From Hevea brasiliensis (taxonomy: Eukaryota; Streptophyta; Magnoliopsida; Malpighiales; Euphorbiaceae): 64,000 nucleotides of DNA. The position numbers were made by a program, and so were the translations under genes. Below the pieces are notes generated by a model. It worked only from the letters and a program-made list of their open reading frames with translations. It was not told the origin of the DNA and made no database searches. Shown here piece after piece: positions 37,601 through 46,731 of the stretch; within the stretch, counting starts at the first letter, position 1, and each line of letters opens with the position of its first letter. Location: contig NC_079499.1 of NCBI RefSeq assembly GCF_030052815.1, forward strand, positions 101,280,480 through 101,344,479. Direction: 5' to 3'.

Positions 37601-40600
37601 ATCATAAACTAATACCTTTATATTATATATTGAATAACATCACATAAATGGGAAAAAATAAATGGTTGCAATAAAAATGTGACAAAGTTACTACTTTGTT
37701 GCCTTGCAGTTTGGGAAACGCACCAAGGCAATAAGGTGCATGCCTCCGTTAGGTGGCTCACTTGACCACAATAGAGGTGCTAGATGTAGCGGCTATTAAC
37801 CCTTTAGCAACCTTGTTATCAACTATCAACAAGAATTATTAGCTCTTAGTTGCCATTATTAGTTTGTCTTGAACTGAATGGACTCTAAAAGAATGCTGTT
37901 GTTACCAAACCCCTGCAAGTATATTCTCGTTATACCCATGGTCCTAAATCCAAGTCACCAGTAATTGAGTGGCTGAATTAGTCAGCAATAGTTGTTCTCT
38001 TTCTGTTTTGATTCTGTTTCAACATTCCTGCATTATAAGAGGGTATTTCTCCATTTTCCTATTTTCTTGTTGTTAGTGGGAGGTTATTCCTCCATATAGA
38101 AGTAGTGCTCCTTGTATGTAGGGAGTAGTTATTTCTGCACTTGTATATATTCAGCAAATCTGATGGAATAAAACAGACTGTTAAAAACCCAATTTAAGTC
38201 TTCTTGACTGAGGTTTTAGGCTCCCTTTAACGAGTCTGACTTTTTCTTGTCTTCCACCATAGGTCGCTCAAGGAAACACCCTAACCCAAACACCCAAACA
38301 CCAATCCCTCCTACTACCCATCGACCCATAACTAGATCCGTTAGCCGGGACCATAACAGATTTGGTATCGAGTCGCAGCTATGGGAGATTCTGCTCAAGA
38401 CCACCGGCTAAGCTCTTTAACTTGTTATTAGCCGAGCAACAATCCAACAAGGAATCGCACGCCAAATTCGATGCTCTAACTCAGAATGGGAATCCATTAA
38501 AAGGATTTCCAAACCAGCAGATCGAAGTCCAAAGAAGCTTACGGAGAGATAAGGGAATTTCGGTATTGCGAATTCAAAAACTGAGGAAGCTCGTTTGTAC
38601 CAAATTCACAAACTGGATTTTCCTCGCTATGATGGGAAAGATTACCCTTTGGGATGGCTAAACCGTTGCAAACACTTCTTTCAGACCAACAAACTCCTAA
38701 GAAGAGATGGTCGCTTTAGCTTCATACCATCTCGAAGGAATTGCCCAACTTTGGTACATGCGATTCTTTGGATGACATTCGAACCCCTCTTGGGCTGAGT
38801 TTTCTCACCAATGTAACCTCCGCTTTGGGCCTCCAATCCAGCAACAAACTTGGTGAATTAGCTAAATCAAGCAAACGGGTCTGCATCGCGGATTATCGTA
38901 ATCGCTTGAGGCTCTTGTGTCTCGGGCCGAACTCTCACTCAACAAATGTAAGGTCCAATTATACCTCGGTGGTTTACAAGACTCCATTGCGTTGAAGTGG
39001 AGCTTCACCATCCCACCGACTTGGTTAATGCTATGAGCATTTCTCGGCTGTATGAACGCAAACTGTTTCCACGTTCTTCAGCTGCGAGGGATACTCGTCG
39101 CGCTGCAATTCCACCTGACAACCGCGCCAATCGGATAGTGAGGCGGCTGTCCCCTGATGAAATGGAGGAGAGGCGGAAGAAAGGACTCTGTTTTAATTGT
39201 GATGAGCAGTTTGTTCGAGGCCATCAATGTAAGAAATTGTTCTGGATTGATTTGGAAGAGACGGAAGATGTAGAGGATTTCACAGCTGATCCAGAAATTT
39301 CTTTGAATGCCATTACTGGGATTCGAAATCCCCAGTCAATGAGGTTGATAGGCAGTTGGATGCTTGGGCAAGTCTTGATCCTCATCGACTCCGGCAGCAC
39401 TCACAGTTTTGTTTCTGCCGCAAAAGTTGAGGAACTGAATGCTGTGGTAAACAAACAGAATGGTTTAAAGGTACACGTTGCCAATGGCGAGCAACTTACT
39501 AGCCCAGGTATTTGTAAGGGAATTCCGGTCCTTCTGAAGTCTAATTCTTTCATGGTTGATTTGTTTGTTTTACCCTTAACCAATTTCGATATGGTTTTGG
39601 GGGTTAATTGGCTTCGAACCTTGGGACCCATTCTGTGGGATTTCACCGTTATGAGCATGAGCTTTTATCAACAGGGCCACTTAGTGACATTGCAGGGTAT
39701 TACTTCTTCAAGCTCTTCCCACGGTTCAGATCTGAACAACATGCAGATTTCATCTGACCCAGACATCCAACTCCAGAAATTATTGGCGGAATTTGCTTCT
39801 TTATTCAATGCTCCTACTGGGCTGCCCCCTAGCAGATCTTGTGATCATCGTATTCCCCTAATCCCCGGAGCTGGTCCTGTGGTAGTTCGACCATACCGTT
39901 ACCCTCATGGTCAGAAGGACGAAATTGAAAAGCAATGTGCTGCAATGTTACAGCAGGGTATAATCCGTCCCACTGCTCCCATTCTCGTCACCGGTGATTC
40001 TGGTTCCCAAAGCTGATGGTTCCTGGCGCCTTTGTGTTGATTACAGAGAATTAAACGCCAAAACCATCAAAGACAAATTCCCTATTCCGGTTATTGACGA
40101 ATTATTGGAGGAATTGGGTGGAGCTAAGTTCTTCTCAAAGTTAGATCTGCTTTCGGGTTACTTTCAGGTGGGGATGCATCCTGCTGATATAGAGAAAACT
40201 GCCTTCCGCACTCACCACGGACACTTTGAATTCCTGGTGATGCCGTTTGGATTATCCAACGCTCCCTCAACTTTTCAGGCCCTAATGAACGAGGTATTCC
40301 AACTTTATTTACGAAAATTTGTACTCGCCTTTTTTGACGATATTTTGGTTTTCAGTCAATCCTGGGCAGAACACATCCACCATTTGCGGCTGGTTTTCCA
40401 ATTGCTGTTACAGAACCAGTTGGTCCTCAAACGGTCGAAGTGTGTCTTCGGTCAATCTCAGATTTCCTATTTGGGTCATATTATTTCTTCCCAAGGAGTG
40501 CAGGTGGATCAGTCCAAAGTTGCTGCTGTATTAGAATGGCCAAAGCCCAACACCATTCGTGGGTTACGTGGATTCCTAGGGCTCACAGGTTATTATCGCA

Positions 40601-43600
40601 AGTTTGTGCAAAATTACGGCATCATTGTCGCCCCCCTCACTGCTATGCTGCGTAAAAACAACTTCCACTGGACTGATCACGCTATCGATGCATTCCAGAA
40701 GTTAAAGGCAGCCTTGACATCTACTCCAATCCTGCTTCTACCGAATTTTGATCTAACTTTTGTTATAGAATGTGACGCTTCTGGTACAGGGATTGGAGCA
40801 GTCTTGTTACAACACAACCGGCCAGTCGCATATTTCAGCCGTTCCTTGGCAGCTCGTCATCAAAATCTTCCAGCTTACGAGCGAGAATTGATTGGCTTAG
40901 TGAAGGCATTAAAGCATTGGCATTCCTATCTGTGGGGACGTGAATTTATTGTTCGGACAGATCATTATACATTGAAATATCTGCTTGAGCAGCGCCATCT
41001 CTCAGCAACTCAACAACATTGGATTAGCAAGCTCCTGGGTTTTTCTTTTACTGTTGAATACAGGGCTGGCAAATCTAATGTGGTGGCGGACGCTCTTTCT
41101 CGACGGAATGCCGATGATTCAATCCTTATGGCTGTTTCCATGCCTCAACTCAGTTTGATGAAATTCGGAAGGAACATAGTGATTCACCAGCAATTCAGCA
41201 ACAAATCTCTGCAATTACCAATGGAACAGTCGCTTCAAAATGGGTTTTTCGGGATGGGTTACTCTTCTACAATAACAGAGTTTACCTGCCTCCCAATTCC
41301 CCATCAATTCAGCTGGTTGTTAGTGCTCTTCACAACCAAAGTCATGAAGGTTACCAGAAGACATTATACAGAATCACTAGAGATTTCTATTGGCAGGGGA
41401 TGAAAAATTTCGTAAGGGATTTTGTGCGTTCTTGTGATGTATGTCAGCGGCATAAAACTGACACACTACAACCGGCGGGACTCCTTCAACCTTTGCCCGT
41501 TCCCACTCAAATTTGGGCTGATATCTCCATTGACTTCATAGAAGGCATTCCCACTTCACGCGGAAAGAATGTTTTAATGGTTGTCGTTGATCGGTTCTCA
41601 AAGTACGGACATTTTTTGGCTCTCACTCACCCGTACACCGCTGTAAGTGTTGCTCGCACCTTCTTTGACAACATTTTTAAATTACATGGGTTGCCAGAAA
41701 CTATGGTCAGTGACAGGGATGTGACTTTCACAAGTTCTTTTTGGAAAGAACTATTCCGTTTATGTGGGACCAAGCTGTGTTTCAGTTCCTCTTACCATCC
41801 ACAATCTGACGGACAGACAGAGGTTGTGAACCGTACTGTTGAAATGTATCTCCGCTGTTTCACTAGTTCATCGCCATCAAAGTGGATTGATTGGTTGTCT
41901 TGGGCTGAATACTGCTACAACACCAGCTACCATACCTCACTTAAATCCACACCTTTTGAGACTGTTTATGGTCGACCACCTCCTCGACTATTATCTTACT
42001 TGCATGGCAGTTCTTCAATTGAAGCGGTTGATACTGTTCTGCGCCAACGGGATGACATGCTGCACCTACTTCGCCAAAATCTGTTACAAGCCCAAAATAA
42101 GATGAAAGCCACTTATGATCAGTCCCACCGCTCGCTGGAATTTAAAGTTGGTGACATGGTCCTGCTGCGTTTAAAGGCGTATAGACAACAGTCAGTTGCA
42201 AAAAGAACTAATCACAAGCTGTCCGCCAGGTTTTACGGACCCTTTCGGGTTCTGGAATGCATTGGCACCATGGCCTATAAACTAGACCTTCCAGCAGAGT
42301 CCAAGATCCACCCTGTTTTCCATGTTTCCTATCTCAAGCCCTATCATGCCGGTCAGCCTGTCACTCCAACATTACCACCTACCATTCTTTTGGAGGATCC
42401 TGTCCATCCTTTAGCTGTTCTGGATCATCGTATCAAAGGAGGAATTCCAGAGGTTTTAATTCATTGGAGTCATTCTTCACCAGCAGATGCTTCGTGGGAA
42501 AGGGTCCAGCATATAACAGACAAGTTTCCAGACTTCAAGCTTGCGGACAAGCTTCCATTGGGGGCGGGAAGTAATGTTACCAAACCCCTGCAAGTATATT
42601 CCCGTTATACCCATGGTCCTAAATCCAAGTCACCAGTAATTGAGTGGCTGAATTAGTCAGCAGTAGTTGTTCTCTTTCTGTTTTGATTCTGTTTCAACAT
42701 TCCTGCATTGTAGGAGGGTATTCCTCCATTTTCCTATTTTCTTGTTGTTAGTGGGAGGTTATTCCTCCATATAGAAGTAGTGCTCCTTGTATGTAGGGAG
42801 TAGTTATTTCTGCACTTGTATATATTCAGCAAATCTGATGGAATAAAACAGACTGTTAAAACCCAATTTAAGTCTTCTTGACTGAGGTTTCAGGCTCCCT
42901 TTAACGAGTCTGACTTTTTCTTGTCTTCCACCATAGGTCGCTCAAGGAAACACCCTAACCCAAACACCCAAACACCAACCCCTCCTACTACCCATCGACC
43001 CATAACTAGATCCGTTAGCCGGGACCATAACAGCTGTTATCTATTTTTATTGTATTAATTGCTAGTCTTACATCATGAATGTGTTGTCAATGAATATGGG
43101 TGCTTGAATTCACTGTATGCCAGTACTAGATTCGTGGACTGAAATTAGGGTCAAAGGTTTTAAGCAACTGATGTTTATGGTCACAAATGGTAGAGGTCCT
43201 AATTCAATAATTTCTATCCTTTGGATCCTTATATGTCTTTGGGCTCCCTAATATTGTTATCTAGCTGCAGAATTTAGGCTCCAATTAGTTTACGGAAAAT
43301 GACTTGTGGAAAATATTTTTCAAAAAAATATTTTCTATAAAATTATTTTCTGTTGTTTGGTTGTAATATTAAATTAATGATATTTATTTGTTTTACACAT
43401 GTATAAGTATGTTTACATTTTAATAAAATCTTCAAAGTTTAGAAAACGAAAAATAGCTTCCTCTTTTGAAAAATGAAAGTCATTTTCCTTGAAAATGACT
43501 TAGTTTTCCTTTGACCAGGAAAATATTTTTCATTGACCAATTTTCCTGAGTGCTCCCAAATACCAGAAAATATAGAAAATATTTTCTATCCGTGAATATT

Positions 43601-44314
43601 TTTCGTGAAACAAATGAAGCCTTAATAGCAAAAAAATCCCATGTTAAGAAATAGCCATAGGAATACAGTGTAAACCTGGGCATATTGAACTTTTTTTACA
43701 ACTCTTCCCCACAACTACAGATCCTTGAGTAGTAAAACTTGTCTAGGAGAAACTTATGAGTTTGTGTGATGGCTAGCCGTTGAAACTATATGAACAGGAA
43801 ATTTGGTAGTTCTTATATGCAATTCTCTTATTGTCTTATGATAAGTATTTTTGGATCTATGCTGATAAATAAGCCACTTGACAAATGAGTATTAGATTGT
43901 ATGCCATCAAAAACTGCTCACTGACTGATATCATTGAGATACCCTGCACCTCATTAGTGGATTCTCAGTTTCTCACTTTGGATTGTATGGACAAATATAT
44001 GAAATTAGTAACATGAAACGGTAAACATGGTTGTGGTTTAAGGCCAAGTAAACTACCATGAAGAAATATTTCCATCACAAATATAAACAAACTGATATGA
44101 TAATGACATTGTGAAACTTGCAGTGATAGTGATAATTGAGTTCTCTCTTTAAAGAGAGTTATAAAATCTGAGTTTGTACTGTTATTTGAAATGTGATTTC
44201 ATTGTTACCGCCTTTGTAGTACTACTTTTAACTTTAAGCCGTTAGATATGTCTAGACAAGAAAGGAATTATGTGAAGAACAGAGATAAGAGAAGCAAAGG
44301 CATAAAGTACTTCT

Positions 44315-44371
<57 letters not shown>

Positions 44372-45432
44372 CAATTGATTCTTAAATATTATTTAAATAT
44401 TTGTTCCATGCGTGATGCAGCAACTGAGGTTTAACCATTTAATTAAAGATTTGAGTTTCTTTTGAAAATCAGTATCTAAATATTTAGATGCAATTATTCT
44501 GTAGTGCGCATGACTGAGATATAAGACTTGTTATCGTATTTTTCTGTCCCTTTTTTTTAAATTGTAAATTATAATGTCTTGTATATTGAATCAGGTGAAG
44601 GCAACAAATGTGATTGTGCCAATGTGAAGGGCCCTATTATTGGCGGTCCATTCACTCTGGTTGATACAAATAATCGGGTTGTTACTGAGCAAAACTTTAT
44701 AGGGAAATGGGTTTTGTTGTACTTTGGCTATACATCTTCCCCAGATGTAGGACCTGAGCAAGTCCAAGTGATGGCCAAGGCCATAGATACATTAGGTTTG
44801 ATTCTTTCACTAGCTCTAAGGTCTAAACAATATATTTAACTCTCTCTAACTCAACTTCTTATGGGTAGTATATCTAACATGTGTGTTATTGGATGAAGAG
44901 TCAAAGGAGAATACTAAGGTCTTACCTGTATTTGTCACAATTGATCCTCAGCGTGATACTCCCTCGCATCTTCGTGCTTACCTTAAAGGTCAGGAGCCCC
45001 TTAAAACGTAATGTTTGAGATAATTAGCTAGTTTTGTTTAAATAACTTGCTTTCCTAATGTTCTCTTCTTGTAATTTTCATTGAAGGGCTGCAGAATTTG
45101 ATTCGAGGATTGCCGGATTAACAGGACCTGTTGGTGCCGTAAGGCAGATGGCACAGGAGTACCGTGTTTATTTCCGAAAGGTTGAAGAAGAAGGAGACGA
45201 TTACCTTGTCGAGTCTTCCCATAACATGTATGCCTGAAGCTCCAGGACTTTCGAAGTTATCCTTCTTTTGTTATCTGTGCTAGAATGTATTTATAGAAAA
45301 TTAGAATTAGTTTATGTTTAAACATGCAGGTACTTAATCAACCCAAACATGGAGGTTGCAAGATGCTTTGGCGTTGAGTACAATGCCGAGGAGCTAGCAG
45401 AGGAAATTCTTAAGGAATTAAGAAGAGACTGA
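34664..45432 (+). CDS. HCC2: SCO1-like copper chaperone homologue without copper-binding Cys (HCC2 class), 7 exons
   Basis: Exons: 34664-34734, 35006-35144, 35347-35416, 44595-44795, 44899-44988, 45095-45227, 45330-45432. All junctions are GT-AG and the phases join without a stop, giving 268 residues. The start was chosen because MPISRFLFLSS joins in frame with RFGSSKRIQS; the longer ORF from 34612 is out of phase. The N-terminus looks like a mitochondrial presequence, with a membrane segment near 67-84 (PVAVFAGLAALVYS). The SCO/thioredoxin-like fold follows: GPIIGGPFTL (106-115), GKWVLLYFGY (130-139), FVTIDPQRDTPSHL and MYLINP. In true SCO proteins a CxxxC follows the GF/GY segment; here it is S142-PDV-G146. 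The metal-binding His of DYxVDH is also replaced (DYLVESS, S231). This matches Arabidopsis HCC2, linked to redox/UV-B stress rather than copper delivery to cytochrome oxidase (from memory). Intron 3 is 9.2 kb and transposon-filled. Confidence 0.93.
35999..36480 (+). mobile_element. Complete TRIM retroelement, 482 bp
   Basis: Two direct terminal repeats are 35999-36175 (177 bp) and 36300-36480 (181 bp). Both start TGTTG and contain 'CCACATCGG' and 'acattgacttgg'; both end TTTAACA. The first repeat is followed at once by TGGTATATAGC (36176), a degraded initiator-Met tRNA primer-binding site (usual TGGTATCAGAGC). The second is preceded by a purine tract, 'gagagggga'. Identical 5-bp duplications CTTTG flank it (35994-35998, 36481-36485). 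The internal part is about 124 bp with no ORF, which is the definition of a terminal-repeat retrotransposon in miniature. It depends on proteins from another element. The plus orientation follows from the primer site. Confidence 0.9.
37170..37395 (+). repeat. Purine-rich tract with a strong G-run cluster
   Basis: Poly-A stretches (about 37179-37195 and 37290-37300) lead into a run at about 37313-37372 made almost only of G with single T or C breaks. This is many more than four G3+ runs, followed by (GA)n to 37386. It lies on the transcribed-sense strand of the HCC2 intron. Such sequence can form G-quadruplexes in DNA or pre-mRNA. That is inference from base pattern only. Confidence 0.75.
37900..38358 (+). 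repeat. 5' LTR of the gypsy element
   Basis: 459 bp with TG...CA ends. It carries a TATA-like box (TTGTATATAT, about 38141-38150) and, about 25 bp on, AATAAAA, a plausible polyadenylation signal. The beginning of the LTR also encodes, in the 3' copy, the end of the pol ORF. Confidence 0.93.
38381..39260 (+). pseudogene. Gypsy gag region, broken by frameshifts
   Basis: The ATG at 38381 (MGDSAQDH) meets a stop after 16 codons. Gag-like sequence then appears in shifting frames: KLDFPRYDGKD near 38610, a 'LAKSSKRVCIADYRNRL' block near 38855, and from 38997 an open frame with the CCHC zinc knuckle CFNCDEQFVRGHQC near 39196. These are the nucleocapsid parts that package the element's RNA. At least three frame changes are needed to read through, so no full-length Gag can be made from this copy, unless some indels are assembly errors. 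Confidence 0.8.
38997..40016 (+). CDS. Gypsy nucleocapsid tail and protease segment (339 codons)
   Basis: This open frame carries the zinc knuckle (about residues 67-80) and an aspartic protease with active-site triad DSGSTHSFV (near residues 130-138). It is preceded by LILI and followed by a GVNWL block, as usual for retropepsins of Ty3/gypsy elements. It stops at 40016 just as reverse transcriptase begins in another frame at 39994, indicating a frameshift near 39990. The protease would cut the polyprotein; here it is severed from RT. Confidence 0.85.
   Translation: MELHHPTDLVNAMSISRLYERKLFPRSSAARDTRRAAIPPDNRANRIVRRLSPDEMEERRKKGLCFNCDEQFVRGHQCKKLFWIDLEETEDVEDFTADPEISLNAITGIRNPQSMRLIGSWMLGQVLILIDSGSTHSFVSAAKVEELNAVVNKQNGLKVHVANGEQLTSPGICKGIPVLLKSNSFMVDLFVLPLTNFDMVLGVNWLRTLGPILWDFTVMSMSFYQQGHLVTLQGITSSSSSHGSDLNNMQISSDPDIQLQKLLAEFASLFNAPTGLPPSRSCDHRIPLIPGAGPVVVRPYRYPHGQKDEIEKQCAAMLQQGIIRPTAPILVTGDSGSQS
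39994..41403 (+). CDS. Gypsy reverse transcriptase and RNase H segment
   Basis: The 469-codon frame begins in the RT core (VPKADGSWRLCVDYRELN), has GYFQVGMHP and the MPFGLSNAPSTFQ block, and the catalytic FFDDILVFS at about residues 113-121. RNase H follows with VIECDASGTGIGAVL near residue 250 and TDHYTLKYLL. The frame loses homology after about 41150 (MPQLSL): the expected integrase zinc-finger region then continues in the +1 frame, so a frameshift separates RNase H from integrase. The role is copying element RNA into DNA. As read, the protein would be truncated with a nonsense tail. Confidence 0.9.
   Translation: MILVPKADGSWRLCVDYRELNAKTIKDKFPIPVIDELLEELGGAKFFSKLDLLSGYFQVGMHPADIEKTAFRTHHGHFEFLVMPFGLSNAPSTFQALMNEVFQLYLRKFVLAFFDDILVFSQSWAEHIHHLRLVFQLLLQNQLVLKRSKCVFGQSQISYLGHIISSQGVQVDQSKVAAVLEWPKPNTIRGLRGFLGLTGYYRKFVQNYGIIVAPLTAMLRKNNFHWTDHAIDAFQKLKAALTSTPILLLPNFDLTFVIECDASGTGIGAVLLQHNRPVAYFSRSLAARHQNLPAYERELIGLVKALKHWHSYLWGREFIVRTDHYTLKYLLEQRHLSATQQHWISKLLGFSFTVEYRAGKSNVVADALSRRNADDSILMAVSMPQLSLMKFGRNIVIHQQFSNKSLQLPMEQSLQNGFFGMGYSSTITEFTCLPIPHQFSWLLVLFTTKVMKVTRRHYTESLEISIGRG
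41400..42656 (+). CDS. Gypsy integrase and chromodomain segment
   Basis: The 418-codon frame starts just before the CxxC half of the integrase zinc finger (CDVCQRHK). The catalytic core includes DISIDFIEGIP, VDRFSKYGHF and SDRDVTFTS, and the GRPP region is at about residue 198. A C-terminal chromodomain follows (AVLDHRI ... VLIHWSHSSPADASWE). Chromodomains of this sort steer integration to marked chromatin. The stop codon (42654-42656) lies 80 bases inside the 3' LTR, so the last residues are LTR-encoded. Confidence 0.9.
   Translation: MKNFVRDFVRSCDVCQRHKTDTLQPAGLLQPLPVPTQIWADISIDFIEGIPTSRGKNVLMVVVDRFSKYGHFLALTHPYTAVSVARTFFDNIFKLHGLPETMVSDRDVTFTSSFWKELFRLCGTKLCFSSSYHPQSDGQTEVVNRTVEMYLRCFTSSSPSKWIDWLSWAEYCYNTSYHTSLKSTPFETVYGRPPPRLLSYLHGSSSIEAVDTVLRQRDDMLHLLRQNLLQAQNKMKATYDQSHRSLEFKVGDMVLLRLKAYRQQSVAKRTNHKLSARFYGPFRVLECIGTMAYKLDLPAESKIHPVFHVSYLKPYHAGQPVTPTLPPTILLEDPVHPLAVLDHRIKGGIPEVLIHWSHSSPADASWERVQHITDKFPDFKLADKLPLGAGSNVTKPLQVYSRYTHGPKSKSPVIEWLN
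42575..43032 (+). repeat. 3' LTR of the gypsy element
   Basis: 458 bp. Compared by eye with the 5' LTR, I count seven substitutions and one single-base indel. It overlaps the end of the integrase ORF by 82 bases. The flanking GCTGT is the duplicated target. Confidence 0.93.
43277..43621. mobile_element. Tourist-like MITE (PIF/Harbinger type), 345 bp
   Basis: The terminal inverted repeats begin GGCTCCAATTAGTTTACGG at the left and GGCTTCATTTGTTTCACG reading in from the right, with GGAAAATATTTT-like blocks inside each. Direct 3-bp repeats TTA flank it (43274-43276 and 43622-43624), the target size and sequence of PIF/Harbinger elements. The interior has no ORF. It sits in intron 3 of HCC2, about 250 bp past the gypsy element. 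Confidence 0.75.
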
Positions 45433-46731
45433 GCATAATTCCGTAAAATTGTGGTAGTCTTGGGCTAGGGTTTTATGGGAAAGCTTTCGATTGTCTTACA
45501 CTTACACATGGCTGATGATAGGATGTCCTGCATGAAATTCATACTGTGTAATTGCTCTCATTTTAGAGCAACCAATCAATTAAGTTGACACAAGTAGACC
45601 CGCGCAGGTCTAGCCTGATCCTATTAATAGTTTTAAATTTAATCTTTTTTAAGTTATTTTTAGAATTTTTTTTAAAAGATTGATGGTTGAATTTAATATA
45701 AAAACAATTAAATTAAATTGAACTATATTTTAATCAGAGTTCAAATTTAAAATTAAAAAAAAAAATCTGTTTAATATTCTTAAAATTTAAATTGAAATTT
45801 TCGATTAAGCCTGAATTGATTACCATCACCACCACCCTTAACCCTAGTTACTAGCGTGCCTGGCTGCTAGCGTGCATCCGGTTGCAGACTCATTGTGACA
45901 TTTGTTTTCAGTTTAATTATTATTATTTTTTTATAATAATGAGTATATTGAAGTGTATTCTTATTCCAAAACTTCAAAATTTAAATTATAATTTAATTCT
46001 TGAAATAGGTTAAAAATTATGAGTTAGTTTTTATATTTTTTTAGGAATAATTTAATTTTTGAAATTTAATTTTACTAACAAAATATCTCTTTGAAAAAAA
46101 ATTGCTATCAATTTAAAATTTTGAAATAATTAAATACCTTAAATTTTATTTTGTTAATGTAATGGTCTTTATGATCTAAAATTGTTTACATAGATATAAA
46201 TAATAATTTATTAAATAAAAATATCTTTATATAATTATTTAATATATATTTTATTAAAAAGAAAGTAGTTATTATAATAAATTCATAATATTATTAATAA
46301 ATGTAAAATGAATAATTTAATAATATATATGCATAAATAAAAAAGAAAAAAAATTGAAGGATATTTTTTTTGAAAATATTTATAAACTATGAATAGATTA
46401 TACCTTTTAGTGATATATGTATATAAAAAATAATTTTTACTGCATAATTTTTGTTATTTTTTTATAATTGTTTGTTTATTGAAAAATATCACTGTAAACA
46501 TTATTATTTTTATGAAATTATAATTTACTTAAATATAAAAGCAATAATTATGGCATGATATATATAGTGGGAATATTTTTAACAGTTACTATGCAGTGTA
46601 TCATAAAGTTAACTTTTTCTAATTTTAATATTTTGTACTCATTAAAAAAAAAAAAAAAACCAAAATTTATCCTCTAAATAGACTAAGTTCATTTTTCAAT
46701 GAGAAAGTTGATGCGATTTCAATATTTTGTA
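45433..46731. other. HCC2 3' flank and A/T-rich spacer
   Basis: The first 150 bases probably include the HCC2 3' UTR. The rest is A/T-rich without ORFs or clear repeat ends. A small G/C-richer island lies at 45820-45910 ('gctagcgtgc' occurs twice, near 45850 and 45867). Confidence 0.5.

Larger units (their letters stand above)
37900..43032 (+). mobile_element. Full-length chromodomain Ty3/gypsy LTR retrotransposon (defective)
   Basis: LTRs are 37900-38358 and 42575-43032, both starting TGTTACCAAACC and ending GACCATAACA. They are flanked by the perfect 5-bp duplication GCTGT (37895-37899 and 43033-43037). A primer site of initiator-Met type (TGGTATCGAGTC, 38362-38373) follows the 5' LTR, and a purine tract (TTGGGGGCGGGAAG) precedes the 3' LTR. 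Domain order is gag, protease, RT, RNase H, integrase, chromodomain, the Ty3/gypsy (chromovirus) order. Several frameshifts interrupt gag, the protease-RT boundary and the RNase H-integrase boundary, so the copy is not autonomous as read. The LTRs differ at only about eight positions by eye, so insertion was recent. It lies in the same direction as the host gene, inside an intron. Confidence 0.95.
35417..44594 (+). other. Giant intron 3 of the HCC2 gene
   Basis: The donor follows AAAAG at 35416 (gtactt) and the acceptor is 'aatcag' at 44589-44594. The 9,178-base intron holds a TRIM (35999-36480), a purine- and guanine-rich tract (37170-37395), a full Ty3/gypsy element (37900-43032), a Tourist-like MITE (43277-43621) and an (AT)n run (about 44318-44369). 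Removing the four elements still leaves over 3 kb. The exons on each side are intact and in phase, so correct splicing across the load is plausible but unproved. Confidence 0.85.
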
